In this document: positions 1-8,520 of the stretch, piece after piece
Layout: each line of letters starts with the position of its first letter
Numbering within the stretch: the first letter of the stretch is position 1
From: Streptomyces sp. SID12501
GTDB lineage: Bacteria > Actinomycetota > Actinomycetes > Streptomycetales > Streptomycetaceae
DNA length: 64,000 bases
NCBI RefSeq assembly: GCF_010550245.1
Contig: NZ_JAAGLU010000037.1
Coordinates: 52,014-116,013, forward strand
Direction: 5' to 3'
The notes under the pieces: model-generated
What the model was told of the DNA's origin: nothing
Database searches by the model: none
The model's input: the letters and a program-made list of their open reading frames with translations, nothing else
Position numbers and translations under genes: made by a program

Positions 1-1052
1 GCCGTCTTGTCCAGGGTGTAGCCGTAGTACGTCTTCGGGTCCCAGGCGGCGCCCGACCCCCCGCTCTCGTTCTTGCCGGTCGTACCCGAGAAGACGTTGC
101 CGCGCTGGACGAGGGTGGCGGTGGCGTCGCGGACGACGGGGTTGGTCATGCCCTGGAAGTAGGAGTTCTCCAGCACCATGTTGGTCTTGCCGCGGGAGTA
201 ATTTCCGTACGAGGACTTGATGGTGGTCCCCGCCTCGTCCTCCAGGAAGTTGTTGTAGAGGTGCGCGTGGGCCACGTTGTCGGTGGACGGGTTGCGCTGC
301 TCGGTCTCGCGGATCCAGTTGTGGTGGATCGTGATGTCGGCGGTGGTGTTCGCGGTCCAGCCGATACCGAAGGCCTTGTTGTCCTGGCTCAGCTTGTTCC
401 AGGACACGGTCAGGTAGGTCGTGTCCTTGCGGCTGTCGATGAGTCCGTCGGCCATGTGCCGCAGGTCGTTGTGATCGATCCACACATGATGGGCGCCGTC
501 CATCTGGATGGCGTCGAAGTCGTGTTCCTTGTCGTTCCAGATGCCCTGGTAGGCGTCCCGGATGGTGAGATTCCGGATGATGACGTTGTGGACTCCGGTG
601 CCGAGGAAGAACCCGCCGCCGACGATCTGCCCCGAAGTCCCCGACCCGATGATGGTCTTGTCGGAGGCGACCTTGATCTCCTTGCCGACCGGGTCCATGT
701 TGATGGTGGCGGCGACAACGATGATGTACGGCTCGGAGGCGGTCGCGTACTTCTCCAGGTCGGCGAGCGTCTTCACGGTGACGGTCTGGCCGTCCCGGCC
801 GCCGTAAGTCCCGTTCTGGCCAAGGGCGTTGACGGAGGCGAAGCCGTTGGCGACATCGGTGACACCGGCGAGGGCGGAGGCGGCGGCCGTGGAGGACGCG
901 GCGGAGGCCTTCGGCTGCGCGTCCGAGCCGAACACGCCCAGGGCGGAGCCGTAGGCCATGGCACCGGCGGAGACCAGGGCCAGCGGTACGCCGGCCACCA
1001 GAGCGGTCTTGCGGCGGCGGTGACGGCTGGACGTGCTGCGGGATGCGCTCAC
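1..1052 (-). CDS. Pectate lyase, polysaccharide lyase family 1, secreted (3' end outside window)
   Basis: Secreted enzyme that would cleave pectate by beta-elimination. About 350 residues are visible, and the C-terminus lies beyond the left edge. From the GTG at 1052 the protein starts with a basic stretch (RHRRRKTA) and a hydrophobic segment, a plausible long Streptomyces signal peptide of about 50 residues. A PL1 parallel beta-helix pattern follows: TIIGSG, HNVIIRNL, the vWiDH-type motif HVWIDHNDL, and the RNPSTDN/HLYNNF region that carries the catalytic arginine in this family. The neighbour, an AraC-type regulator, is divergent and could control it. Family assignment is confident; pectate rather than pectin specificity is inferred. 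Confidence 0.88.
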   Translation of the reverse strand, partial: MSASRSTSSRHRRRKTALVAGVPLALVSAGAMAYGSALGVFGSDAQPKASAASSTAAASALAGVTDVANGFASVNALGQNGTYGGRDGQTVTVKTLADLEKYATASEPYIIVVAATINMDPVGKEIKVASDKTIIGSGTSGQIVGGGFFLGTGVHNVIIRNLTIRDAYQGIWNDKEHDFDAIQMDGAHHVWIDHNDLRHMADGLIDSRKDTTYLTVSWNKLSQDNKAFGIGWTANTTADITIHHNWIRETEQRNPSTDNVAHAHLYNNFLEDEAGTTIKSSYGNYSRGKTNMVLENSYFQGMTNPVVRDATATLVQRGNVFSGTTGKNESGGSGAAWDPKTYYGYTLDKT

Positions 1053-1185
1053 GGCTGCTTCCGATCAAGTGAGGGGTCAAGAGGGTTTAACTGGAGGGGG
1101 TACCACGTCGCTTGGCTGTTGCAGCCGGGGCGGGAAAGGTTGCCGTGATGTGGAGACGAAGACCGGGGACCGGAGGGGAAGCGGA

Positions 1186-2169
1186 ATGATCGGGACGGTG
1201 TTCCGCACCACGGACGTACCTGTGGGAGACAGGTTCGACTACTGGCAGGAACTGGTCGGCCGGACGCGCGCCAGCGCACTCGTCAGCGAGCACGCCGCCG
1301 ACTTCTGGGCGGAGCAGCGGCTGATGGAACTGGGGCCGGTGGTCGTGAGCCAGATGTCGTTCAGACCCACGCGCTACCGGCGGACCCCGAAAATGGTGCG
1401 CCAGGCCGACCCCGAGCTGTATCACCTGACGCTGCTGCTCGACGGCGGGCTGGCGCTCGACCACGCAGGGCAGGCCAGCACATTCACCTCACATGACCTG
1501 CACCTGGCCGACAGTTCGCAGCCGTACGACGTCAGGTCGGCGGACGACCGTCAGGGCGGCGTCGTCACGGGAATGGCCGTGGACTTCCCCAAGGCACTGC
1601 TGCCCCTGCCGCCGCACCGGGTACGGGAGTTGCTGGGCCTGAACCTGCCGGGGCGCGAGGGGGTCGGTGCGCTCCTGGCGGAGTTCGTCGTCGGGCTGAA
1701 CCGGCAGATCGGCACCCTCCAGCCGTACGACGCGCCCCGCCTGGGCACGGTCGTCATCGACCTCATGTCGGCCTGGTTCGCGCAACTGCTAGAAGCGGAG
1801 GCCGTGTTGTCGCCGGAGACCCGGGGGCGGGCCATGGCGGAACGCGTCCAGACGTTCATCCGGCAGAACCTGCACGACCCCGAACTGACGCCACCCGTGA
1901 TCGCCGCCGCCCACAACATCTCGCTCAGCTATCTGCACCGCATCTTCCAACAGCAGATGCGGGGGGAGACGGTCGCGGCCTGGATCCGTCGCCGACGTGT
2001 GGAGAACGCCCACCGAGACCTGGCGTGCCACTCGCTCCGGGGTACGCCGATCCACATCATCGCCGCCCGCTGGGGGTACCCGCGCCCGTCCGACTTCACG
2101 CGGGCGTTCCGCGCGGAGTTCGGGATGTCCCCCAGGGAGTACAGGCAACAGGCGCTGTGCGAGCGGTAA
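1186..2169 (+). CDS. AraC-family transcriptional regulator
   Basis: Transcription factor of 327 residues. The N-terminal part (about 1-190) looks like the AraC_binding_2 sensor domain often found in Streptomyces. The last 100 residues form the double helix-turn-helix, ending in the usual signature with GYPRPSDFTRAFRAEFGMSP. The ATG at 1186 follows GGAGGGG at 1172-1178 and gives MIGTVFRTTDVPVGDRFDYW, the usual start of this family, so an upstream extension to 1033 is not used. It diverges from the pectate lyase gene and may regulate carbohydrate use. The ligand is unknown. Confidence 0.85.
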   Translation: MIGTVFRTTDVPVGDRFDYWQELVGRTRASALVSEHAADFWAEQRLMELGPVVVSQMSFRPTRYRRTPKMVRQADPELYHLTLLLDGGLALDHAGQASTFTSHDLHLADSSQPYDVRSADDRQGGVVTGMAVDFPKALLPLPPHRVRELLGLNLPGREGVGALLAEFVVGLNRQIGTLQPYDAPRLGTVVIDLMSAWFAQLLEAEAVLSPETRGRAMAERVQTFIRQNLHDPELTPPVIAAAHNISLSYLHRIFQQQMRGETVAAWIRRRRVENAHRDLACHSLRGTPIHIIAARWGYPRPSDFTRAFRAEFGMSPREYRQQALCER

Positions 2170-2321
2170 CAGACCAGGAGTAGACGCAGTGCCAAGGAAC
2201 TGTGGACCGACTGGCAACGACAACAGGGCTGCTGCCCGGCATTGTTGATTTCGCAACGGGGGAAATCTCGGTCGCGGAGCTGATGCGATCTGCTCGGCTC
2301 CGCGACCGAGGAAATCCGGCA

Positions 2322-2594
2322 TCACCACTCCGTCGGGATCCGCCCACCCCGGCTGACCGCGATCCGTAGGACGTCCGCCAACGACTCGGTGGCCCGCGTG
2401 AGCCCGAACCGCACGGCCCGCTCCCCCGCCCTGGGGTCACCGAGCAGGCCCCGCGCCCCCTTCAACACCTGCTCCCCGGACTCCAGTTGGGCCGCCTCGA
2501 TGTCGTCGGCGAGGAGAGAGAGCCGGCTGAGGTCGCTGTCGGTGCTGAGGTAGCAGGGGTTGCCTTCGGGGGTGGTCCAGGGGAGCAGACGCAT
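2322..2594 (-). CDS. Small hypothetical protein beside an XRE/DUF397 pair
   Basis: Conserved-looking protein of 90 residues, soluble, with a Trp-Thr-rich start (MRLLPWTTPEGNPCYLSTD) and a helical remainder (LADDIEAAQLESGEQVLKGARGLLGD). It is divergent from the XRE regulator at 2728, an arrangement common around XRE/DUF397 units in Streptomyces. It has no recognisable enzyme motif. A role as accessory or target of the neighbouring regulator is only inference from position. Confidence 0.6.
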   Translation of the reverse strand: MRLLPWTTPEGNPCYLSTDSDLSRLSLLADDIEAAQLESGEQVLKGARGLLGDPRAGERAVRFGLTRATESLADVLRIAVSRGGRIPTEW

Positions 2595-2727
2595 GTGCGG
2601 GGCCCTTCGGTGGGGGTGGCCGTGACGAGCGGTGATTACCGTTCGCGTTCAGATCGTCACTGCTCCGACGTACTCTGCGGAAGAGGGCGGGCGTTGCCGG
2701 GGCGCCCAGGCAACGGCGAGGGCTGAC

Positions 2728-3552
2728 ATGGGCGAACAGGTTGACGGGGACGGCGAGTCGGGCCGGGCGGTGCTGGGGCGCACGCTCAGGTTCCTGCGGG
2801 AGAAGGCGGGCAAGTCGCTCGGCCAACTGTCCGAAGAGACCGGCTACGACAAGAGCTACCTGTCACGGCTGGAGTCGGGCGAGCGGCTGTCCAAGGTGAC
2901 GGTCATGGAGGACCTGGATACGTATTACGGGACCGATGACCTGCTCGTGAGCCATTGGAGGGTGGCTCGGCTGGACGCGTTCAAGGACCAGTACAAGGCG
3001 TTCATGGGGCTGGAGGGGACGGCGCGGGTGATGTGGTTGTTCGCCCCGTCAGTGCCTGGACTGTTCCAGACCGAGGATTTCGCCCGAGAGGTGTTGTCTG
3101 GTGGCCAGACAACGGAGGACAGCGACGAGTCGATCGATGAACTCGTCGCGGCGCGCCTTGGCCGGCAGTACCTACTGCGGCAGAAGCCGTTGTCGGACGT
3201 CCGCGTGATCATCGACGAGGTCGCGTTTCGGCGCCCGGCCGCCAGCGCCAAGACGTGGGGCGAACAGCTGGTTCATCTTGAGGGCGTTGCCCAGTGGTCC
3301 AACGTGACACTCCAAGTACTGCCGTTCTCCGCAGGAGTTCACCATCACATGAACGGGTCGCTGACGGTGCTCTGGCAGAAGAACGGAAGCAGCGCTGCCT
3401 ATAAGGAAGGCAACGAGTGCAGCGAGCTGATGGAGGACTCGGAGGACGTCCTGCGACTCCGACTGTCCTACGATCGGCTTCGCGACCTGGCGTTGTCCCC
3501 GTCGGATTCGCTCACGTTCATCAGGGGCCTACTGGAGGAGCGCAGCCCATGA
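2728..3552 (+). CDS. XRE-family DNA-binding protein with DUF5753 domain
   Basis: Regulator of 274 residues. The N-terminal Xre-type helix-turn-helix spans about 17-70 (LGRTLRFLREKAGKSLGQLSEETGYDKSYLSRLE). A DUF5753 sensor-like domain fills the rest, with the typical features VPGLFQTEDFAR and LQVLPFSAGVH. Proteins of this type in Streptomyces pair with a DUF397 gene directly downstream, as here with an ATGA overlap; the AbaA/BldB-associated and WhiJ-like systems are examples. The ATG at 2728 was chosen because it gives the usual short leader before the HTH. The target is not known. Confidence 0.85.
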   Translation: MGEQVDGDGESGRAVLGRTLRFLREKAGKSLGQLSEETGYDKSYLSRLESGERLSKVTVMEDLDTYYGTDDLLVSHWRVARLDAFKDQYKAFMGLEGTARVMWLFAPSVPGLFQTEDFAREVLSGGQTTEDSDESIDELVAARLGRQYLLRQKPLSDVRVIIDEVAFRRPAASAKTWGEQLVHLEGVAQWSNVTLQVLPFSAGVHHHMNGSLTVLWQKNGSSAAYKEGNECSELMEDSEDVLRLRLSYDRLRDLALSPSDSLTFIRGLLEERSP

Positions 3553-3770
3553 CGCACACTCTCGACCTCAGCACGGCTGTGTGGCGCAAGTCGAGCTACA
3601 GCGGAGGCGGTGCCAACGACTGCGTCGAGGTCGCCGACGGCCACGTGGGCCTCGTCCCGGTCCGGGACAGCAAGGCCCCGTGCGCGCGCCCGCTGGTCTT
3701 CGCGGCGGCGTCCTGGTCCGTGTTCGTGGAGCGGGCCAAAGGTGAGCCCGGAGTGAACACCATCGGGTGA
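3549..3770 (+). CDS. DUF397 domain protein, partner of the upstream XRE regulator
   Basis: Protein of 73 residues showing the DUF397 pattern: WRKSSYSGGGANDCVEVA, then VPVRDSKAP and a final W..F segment. It overlaps the XRE gene by four bases (ATGA), so the two are translationally coupled. In WhiJ-like pairs the small DUF397 protein is thought to modulate the XRE partner; that role is transferred from family knowledge and is not visible in the sequence itself. Confidence 0.85.
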   Translation: MTHTLDLSTAVWRKSSYSGGGANDCVEVADGHVGLVPVRDSKAPCARPLVFAAASWSVFVERAKGEPGVNTIG

Positions 3771-3959
3771 AGAAGGCGGGAAACCGGGCCGGGACGGGGA
3801 GCGATCCGGTCACGGTGACGTCATGGCAGAGATCACGATCACCAACCCTTTGGCAGCTCAGCAGCTCGCCGAACCGTCCTGGGTGCGTCGACAATCCGCG
3901 TGGGGACGGTGAGCGCGGCTAAGGTCGTAGACACGACGCGTCGAAGGAGGACATCGATC
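3771..3959. other. Intergenic stretch with one very short frame
   Basis: Between the DUF397 gene and the DUF6247 gene. An ATG at 3823 opens a 29-codon frame ending at 3912 (MAEITITNPLAAQQLAEPSW). It has no clear ribosome site and no family I recognise, so I do not call it a gene. The promoter of the DUF6247 pair should lie here; no canonical boxes are obvious. Confidence 0.3.
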
Positions 3960-4307
3960 ATGGTTGCCCACGCTGCGGAAACCGATGCGGTCGTCCCCCC
4001 CATGCCCGAGCGGACCCCGAAAGCGCTGCGCGGAGCCATTGCCCAGCACGCTCCCGTGCTTCTCCCTGATTTCGACGCCCACTGGAAGTGGGCGATCGCT
4101 GACGCGTACGACCCCGGTCCGGTGCCTGCGTTCCTGGCCCGCTGGTGGTGCGAGTACGCGATCGCCCGTGATCCGCAGCTCGACGCCCACGTGACCGAGC
4201 TCCAGCATCGTGCCGCAGAGGCAACCGACATTACTGAGGCCAAAGCCCTGATCGACGAGGTGGCGAAGATTCGCTACGGCACGCGGAAGCTGGAGCCCGG
4301 CGAGTGA
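3960..4307 (+). CDS. DUF6247-family protein, first gene of a coupled pair
   Basis: Protein of 115 residues. The ATG at 3960 follows a perfect AGGAGG at 3945-3950, which decides it over the upstream GTG at 3900. The pattern PKALRGAIAQHAPVLLPDF..HWKWAI..A....PVPAFLARWWCEYAIARDP is what I associate with the DUF6247 family. A C-terminal helix (TEAKALIDEVAKIRYGTRK) follows. It overlaps the next gene by four bases (GTGA). Small actinobacterial proteins with this arrangement often behave as antitoxin-like partners, but that is inference. Confidence 0.75.
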   Translation: MVAHAAETDAVVPPMPERTPKALRGAIAQHAPVLLPDFDAHWKWAIADAYDPGPVPAFLARWWCEYAIARDPQLDAHVTELQHRAAEATDITEAKALIDEVAKIRYGTRKLEPGE

Positions 4308-4672
4308 CCGATGAGTTCATGGGGCCGCCTTGGCAGATGGACTGGCGGCTCGATGCCCTCGTCGGCCGTGATGCGCTGCCCGAGAATGCGCGGATTCTGG
4401 TTGACGAGGCTCGCGCTGAGCTGGTTACCGCAAAGGACCCGTATTTCCGGGGAGTCGACGCTGACGGCGATCTACCGGAGGGCATGCGCGTTGAGCCGGT
4501 GCGGTCCAGCGACCCCAAGGGGCCGCGCATCCTGTACTTCGACATGGGCTACGGCTGGCTGGTCTACAGCTTCGACCGGCGCTGCCAGGATCCGCAGATC
4601 CTTGTCTACGAGGTCTTCTGGCAGGAAGCCGACCCGCTTGAGTTCCCTACACCGCCTCCGGCGGCGGAGTAG
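4304..4672 (+). CDS. Hypothetical protein coupled to DUF6247 gene, possible toxin-like partner
   Basis: Protein of 122 residues starting at the GTG in the GTGA overlap with the DUF6247 gene. It has a helix-rich first half and a beta-rich second half (GPRILYFDMGYGWLVYSF, then QILVYEVFWQEADP), which vaguely resembles a RelE/ParE-like fold. No catalytic residues can be named. The last 26 bases overlap the convergent sensor kinase gene. A toxin role is a hypothesis based on size, coupling and fold impression. Confidence 0.65.
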   Translation: MTDEFMGPPWQMDWRLDALVGRDALPENARILVDEARAELVTAKDPYFRGVDADGDLPEGMRVEPVRSSDPKGPRILYFDMGYGWLVYSFDRRCQDPQILVYEVFWQEADPLEFPTPPPAAE

Positions 4673-6095
4673 CCGCCCCAGGCAGCCGTACCGTGGCCAC
4701 CGTGCCGCCGCCCGCCGCGCGGGCCAACGTGACCTCTCCGCCCGCCTGTTGGACCGTACGGGCGACGATCGACAGGCCCAGGCCGGAACCGGGGAGCGCG
4801 CGCGCCGAAGGTGAGCGCCAGAAGCGGTCGAAGACGTGGGCGATCTCGTCGGCCGGGATGCCGGGGCCGTGATCGCGGACCGTGAGTACGCCGGACGCGA
4901 GCTGGACCTCGATCGTGCCGCCCTCGGGGCTGAACTTCACCGCGTTGTCGAGGATGTTGACCACCGCCCGCTCCAGGGCCGACGGTTCCCCCCGGACGAA
5001 CCAGGGTTGGACATCCGCCGTGATCGTCAGCTCGGGGCCTCGCAGACGGGCCCGGCGCAGGGCCGACTCCACCGTGTCCTCCAGAGCGACCACCTGGACG
5101 CGCTCACCTCGCTGCCCCTCCGAGCGGGACAGCTCCTGCAAGTCGCCGATCAGGGCGGCCAGTTCGGTCATCTGAGCCTTCACCGACGCGAGCAGCGCCT
5201 TTCGGTCCGCCTCGGGGAGGGGGCGGCCTGTCTCCTCGCTGCGGGTGAGGAGTTCGATGTTCGTACGGAGAGAGGTCAGGGGGGTGCGGAGTTCGTGGCC
5301 GGCGTCCGCGATCAACTGCTGTTGCAGCTCACGGGCGTTGGCGAGGGCGGATGTCATGGAGTTGAAGGAGCGCGAGAGGCGGGCCACCTCGTCGTCGCTC
5401 TCGTCCTCCACCGGGATGCGGACGCTCAGGTCCTCGGTGCGGGCGACGTGTTCGACGGCCTCCGTGAGCTTGTCCACGGGGCGCAGGCCCGCTCGGGCCA
5501 CCGCCAGACCGGCCGCACCGGCGCCCACGACTCCGATGCCGGAGACGAGGAGGAGGATCAGGGCCAGCTCGTTCAGGGTGGACTCGGTTCCCTTGAGGGA
5601 GACCGCGATGACGAGGGCGGCGTGATACGGGTCCGTGCCGGGTTCACTGACCACCACGGGCAGGGCCATCACCCGTACCGAGTCGCCGTCTTTGTCAGTG
5701 CCGTTGTGGAGGATGCCGTTGGTGGCGCTGGTGTCCTTGATCAGCTCTTTTTCGGCACTGGTCACTTTGACCGCACCCTCGGAGAACCCGGCGACGCAGA
5801 TGGTTCCGTCCGGCTTGACCAGCTGGAGGTAGTTGGTCGGGGCCCGGAAGTCATTGCTGTTCTGCTGCGGAGTCTCGCTGCAGTTGGCGACGAGCTGGCG
5901 GAGGCCGTTGTCGTCGAACCCGCGCTGGGTCATCTTCTGGAGGTCGTTGTCGACCTGGTCGTACAACTTCCCCTGCACGATGAACCAACAAGTCACCGAA
6001 ACCGCCGCCACCGCGAACGCCACAGCGGCAGCGACCAGCATCGACAGTCGCGCCCGGATCGGCAGGGTACGGAACCGGCGTCCCACTCTGCTCAT
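4647..6095 (-). CDS. Sensor histidine kinase, MprB-like
   Basis: Membrane sensor kinase of 482 residues. TM1 is about 17-38 (LSMLVAAAVAFAVAAVSVTCWFIV), followed by an extracytoplasmic domain of roughly 130 residues with two cysteines. TM2 is about 178-200, then HAMP, a HisKA box with phospho-acceptor His in DAGHELRTPL, and an HATPase_c domain with N box ILDNAVKFSPEGG, G1 DHGPGIP and G2 GSGLGLSIV. It overlaps the response regulator gene upstream by four bases. The HtrA-like protease gene next to the pair suggests an envelope-stress pathway like mycobacterial MprAB-PepD. That pathway is inferred. Confidence 0.92.
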   Translation of the reverse strand: MSRVGRRFRTLPIRARLSMLVAAAVAFAVAAVSVTCWFIVQGKLYDQVDNDLQKMTQRGFDDNGLRQLVANCSETPQQNSNDFRAPTNYLQLVKPDGTICVAGFSEGAVKVTSAEKELIKDTSATNGILHNGTDKDGDSVRVMALPVVVSEPGTDPYHAALVIAVSLKGTESTLNELALILLLVSGIGVVGAGAAGLAVARAGLRPVDKLTEAVEHVARTEDLSVRIPVEDESDDEVARLSRSFNSMTSALANARELQQQLIADAGHELRTPLTSLRTNIELLTRSEETGRPLPEADRKALLASVKAQMTELAALIGDLQELSRSEGQRGERVQVVALEDTVESALRRARLRGPELTITADVQPWFVRGEPSALERAVVNILDNAVKFSPEGGTIEVQLASGVLTVRDHGPGIPADEIAHVFDRFWRSPSARALPGSGLGLSIVARTVQQAGGEVTLARAAGGGTVATVRLPGAATPPPEAV

Positions 6096-6829
6096 TCCGC
6101 GCCGCCCTGTCGAAGTACGTACCCCACACCCCGGACCGTGTGGACGAGGCGGGGCTCGCCGCCCGCCTCCGTTTTGCGGCGGAGGTACATGACGTACACG
6201 TCGAGGGAGTTGGAGGACGGTTCGAAGTCGAAGCCCCAGACCGCCTTCAGGATCTGCTCACGGGTGAGGACCTGGCGCGGGTGGGCCAGGAACATCTCCA
6301 GGAGGGTGAACTCCGTGCGGGTCAGTTCCACCGCCCGGGCGGAGCGTGTCACCTCGCGCGTCGCGAGGTCCATGCGCAGGTCGGCGAAGGTGAGGGCCTC
6401 GTCCTCGGGGAGGCTGCCCGCCACCGCCGCTGCCGCGTAGGAGCTGCGGCGCAGCAGGGCCCGTACCCGGGCGAAGAGTTCGTCCAGTTCGAAGGGCTTG
6501 ACCAGGTAGTCGTCCGCTCCCGCGTCCAGGCCTGTGACCCGGTCGCCGACCGTGTCCCGGGCCGTGAGCATCAGGATGGGCGTGGTCGTGCCCGCGCCGC
6601 GCATCCGTCGGGCCGCCGTCAGGCCGTCCATCCTCGGCATCTGGATGTCGAGAACGACCAGGTCGGGCTGGTACGCGGTCGCCTTCTCCAGGGCGTCCGC
6701 GCCGTCGACCGCGACCTCCGTGTCGTACCCCTCGAAGGCGAGGCTGCGCTGGAGTGCTTCGCGCACAGCCGGCTCGTCGTCGACGATCAGGATGCGCTGG
6801 GTGTCACGGTCGCCTTCGGCGGGGCTCAT
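6092..6829 (-). CDS. OmpR/PhoB-type response regulator, MprA-like
   Basis: Response regulator of 245 residues. The receiver domain (about 12-125) has the acidic pair VDDEP, the phospho-acceptor Asp in LVVLDIQMP, the Thr in MLTARD and the Lys in LVKPF. A winged-helix DNA-binding domain follows (about 150-243: LTRTEFTLLEMFLAHPRQVLTRE...VWG...VRGVGYVLR). Its stop overlaps the kinase start (ATGA), so the two are co-translated. It probably controls the adjacent protease gene and other envelope genes; this is inferred from position. Confidence 0.93.
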   Translation of the reverse strand: MSPAEGDRDTQRILIVDDEPAVREALQRSLAFEGYDTEVAVDGADALEKATAYQPDLVVLDIQMPRMDGLTAARRMRGAGTTTPILMLTARDTVGDRVTGLDAGADDYLVKPFELDELFARVRALLRRSSYAAAAVAGSLPEDEALTFADLRMDLATREVTRSARAVELTRTEFTLLEMFLAHPRQVLTREQILKAVWGFDFEPSSNSLDVYVMYLRRKTEAGGEPRLVHTVRGVGYVLRQGGAE

Positions 6830-6928
6830 GGGCGTGGATTCCTCGGGTGCGGTGGGACGTGTCGGGGCTCCTTCAGCCTCGCACGTTTCCGGTCTGCTGC
6901 GGAGAGAAAGGATCAGCCGTGCAGAGGA

Positions 6929-7132
6929 TCAGCTGAGTGCGGGACGGCGACTGCGCGTCGTCACCCTGCGGGCGGCGGCCGTATGCGTGACCGTGGCGAC
7001 CTCTGCGGCCCGGGTCTTCGCCGTCGCCGTCGGCGGGTGCAGGGCGAAGGCCACGCCGAGGGCGAGGTCCAGGGCGGCCGGGCCGGTGGCCGCCGTACCG
7101 ACGGTCAGCTTGTGCGAAACCTGCTTGATCAT
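6929..7132 (-). CDS. Possible small hydrophobic protein between response regulator and protease
   Basis: Frame of 67 codons opening MIKQVSHKLTVGTAATGPAA with an AGGGGT-like ribosome site just upstream. The first half is Ala/Leu/Val rich and could be a signal or membrane segment; the end is basic (TTRSRRPALS). It lies between two genes transcribed the same way. No family is recognised, and it may be only a chance frame in GC-rich DNA. Confidence 0.35.
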   Translation of the reverse strand: MIKQVSHKLTVGTAATGPAALDLALGVAFALHPPTATAKTRAAEVATVTHTAAARRVTTRSRRPALS

Positions 7133-7194
7133 GACGTACCCCTGTCTCTGTACTTCTGCTTCGGAAGTTCTCGAAGTTCTCGAACTTCTCCGCG

Positions 7195-8397
7195 TCAGGT
7201 GGTGGAGCCCGAGCGCAGTGTCGCCAGGTCGGACTTGACGGTGTTGATCGGGATGGCGAAGCCGAGGCCCGCGCTGCCCGCGTCCGACGAGGACGAACTC
7301 GCCGAGTACATCGCGGAGTTGATGCCGATGATGTTGCCGTTCATGTCGATGAGCGCGCCGCCGGAGTTGCCCGGGTTGAGGGACGCGTCCGTCTGGAGGG
7401 CCTTGTACGTCGTGGTGGACGTACCGGTGTCGCCGTTGAACTGCTGGCCGCCGAACTCGAAGGGCCAGCTGCCGCTGCCGCCGCCCTGCTGTTGCTGCTG
7501 GCCCTGACTCTGGCTCTCCTCCGTGGCGACGGTGACGTCACGGTTGAGGGCGGACACGATGCCGCTGGTGACCGTGCCGGTCAGGCCCTCGGGAGAGCCG
7601 ATCGCCACGACCTCGTCGCCGACCTGGACGCCGGCGGAGTCGCCGAGGGTCGCCGTCTTCAGACCGGAGGCGTTCTCCAGCTTGATGAGGGCCAGGTCCT
7701 TCTTGCTGTCGGTGCCGACGACCTTCGCGGTGTACGTCTTGCCGTCGCTCGTCGACACCTTGATCGACGAGGCACCGGTGATGACGTGGTTGTTGGTGAT
7801 GATCTCGCCGTCGGACGTGATGATCACGCCGGAGCCGGTCGACGAACCCGCGTTCGAGGTCGCGTTGATCTCGACGATGCTCGGGCTGACCGCCGCGGCG
7901 ACCCCGGAGACCGTGCCCTTGGCGCTCGACGGCACCACGTTGGTGCTGGTGCTGCTGGAGGTGACGGCGGAGTTCGAGTTGGTGAGCTCCTGGATGCCGT
8001 ACGCCGTGCCGCCGCCTATCGCCGCGGCCACGATCGCCACGGCGGCGAGGAGGGCGAAGGGGCCCTTCGCACGCTTCTTGCGCCCGGCGGGAACCTCGTC
8101 GGCCGGAGCCTCGGCGAGCAGGGTGGCGGTGGCCGCGGGCTGCTCGTACGGCGCCTGTTGGCCGTACGGAGCCTGCTGGGCCTGCGGAGCCTGGGGCTGG
8201 ATCTCGGCCGGTTCCCGGTACGCGGGCTGCTGGACCGTCGGCGGCTCGTACGCCGGCGGGGGCGGCCACTCGGGGTTCACCGGAGAGGAAGTCTGGGGGG
8301 TGGGGGCGGAAGCGTACTGCTGCTGGGGGTACGCCGACTGCGGCTCGTGGCCCTGGGGGGTCTCGTACTCGCCGCTGCGGCGGAAGCTCTCGGTCAT
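7195..8397 (-). CDS. Trypsin-like serine protease, HtrA/DegP type, membrane-anchored, no PDZ domain
   Basis: Protease of 400 residues. Residues 1-115 are a Pro/Gln/Tyr-rich cytoplasmic tail. One membrane segment follows (about 118-140, FALLAAVAIVAAAIGGGTAYG), then the extracytoplasmic protease domain. The catalytic triad is visible as His in ITNNHVITG, Asp in KKDLALIKL and Ser in NPGNSGGAL. The protein ends soon after GFAIPINTVKSDL, so the usual C-terminal PDZ domain is absent. It probably cleaves misfolded envelope proteins and fits the adjacent MprAB-like system as target or effector. Confidence 0.9.
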   Translation of the reverse strand: MTESFRRSGEYETPQGHEPQSAYPQQQYASAPTPQTSSPVNPEWPPPPAYEPPTVQQPAYREPAEIQPQAPQAQQAPYGQQAPYEQPAATATLLAEAPADEVPAGRKKRAKGPFALLAAVAIVAAAIGGGTAYGIQELTNSNSAVTSSSTSTNVVPSSAKGTVSGVAAAVSPSIVEINATSNAGSSTGSGVIITSDGEIITNNHVITGASSIKVSTSDGKTYTAKVVGTDSKKDLALIKLENASGLKTATLGDSAGVQVGDEVVAIGSPEGLTGTVTSGIVSALNRDVTVATEESQSQGQQQQQGGGSGSWPFEFGGQQFNGDTGTSTTTYKALQTDASLNPGNSGGALIDMNGNIIGINSAMYSASSSSSDAGSAGLGFAIPINTVKSDLATLRSGSTT

Positions 8398-8520
8398 GGA
8401 AGAGAGCTTGTCCCGTCAGCATGAGAGCTGGCTGAGTGCTCCCTGAGAAGCCCGACAGAAGCTCGTATGCCCGAAATAAAGAGGTCAGGGACCTGCGACC
8501 TGCGTACTGGTGCGTACCGG

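Noticed and set aside
4836..6440. Long open frame on the plus strand across the sensor kinase and response regulator genes
   Set aside because: It is antisense to clear kinase and regulator domains; its composition (His, Arg, Gly, Leu) is that of a GC-bias shadow.
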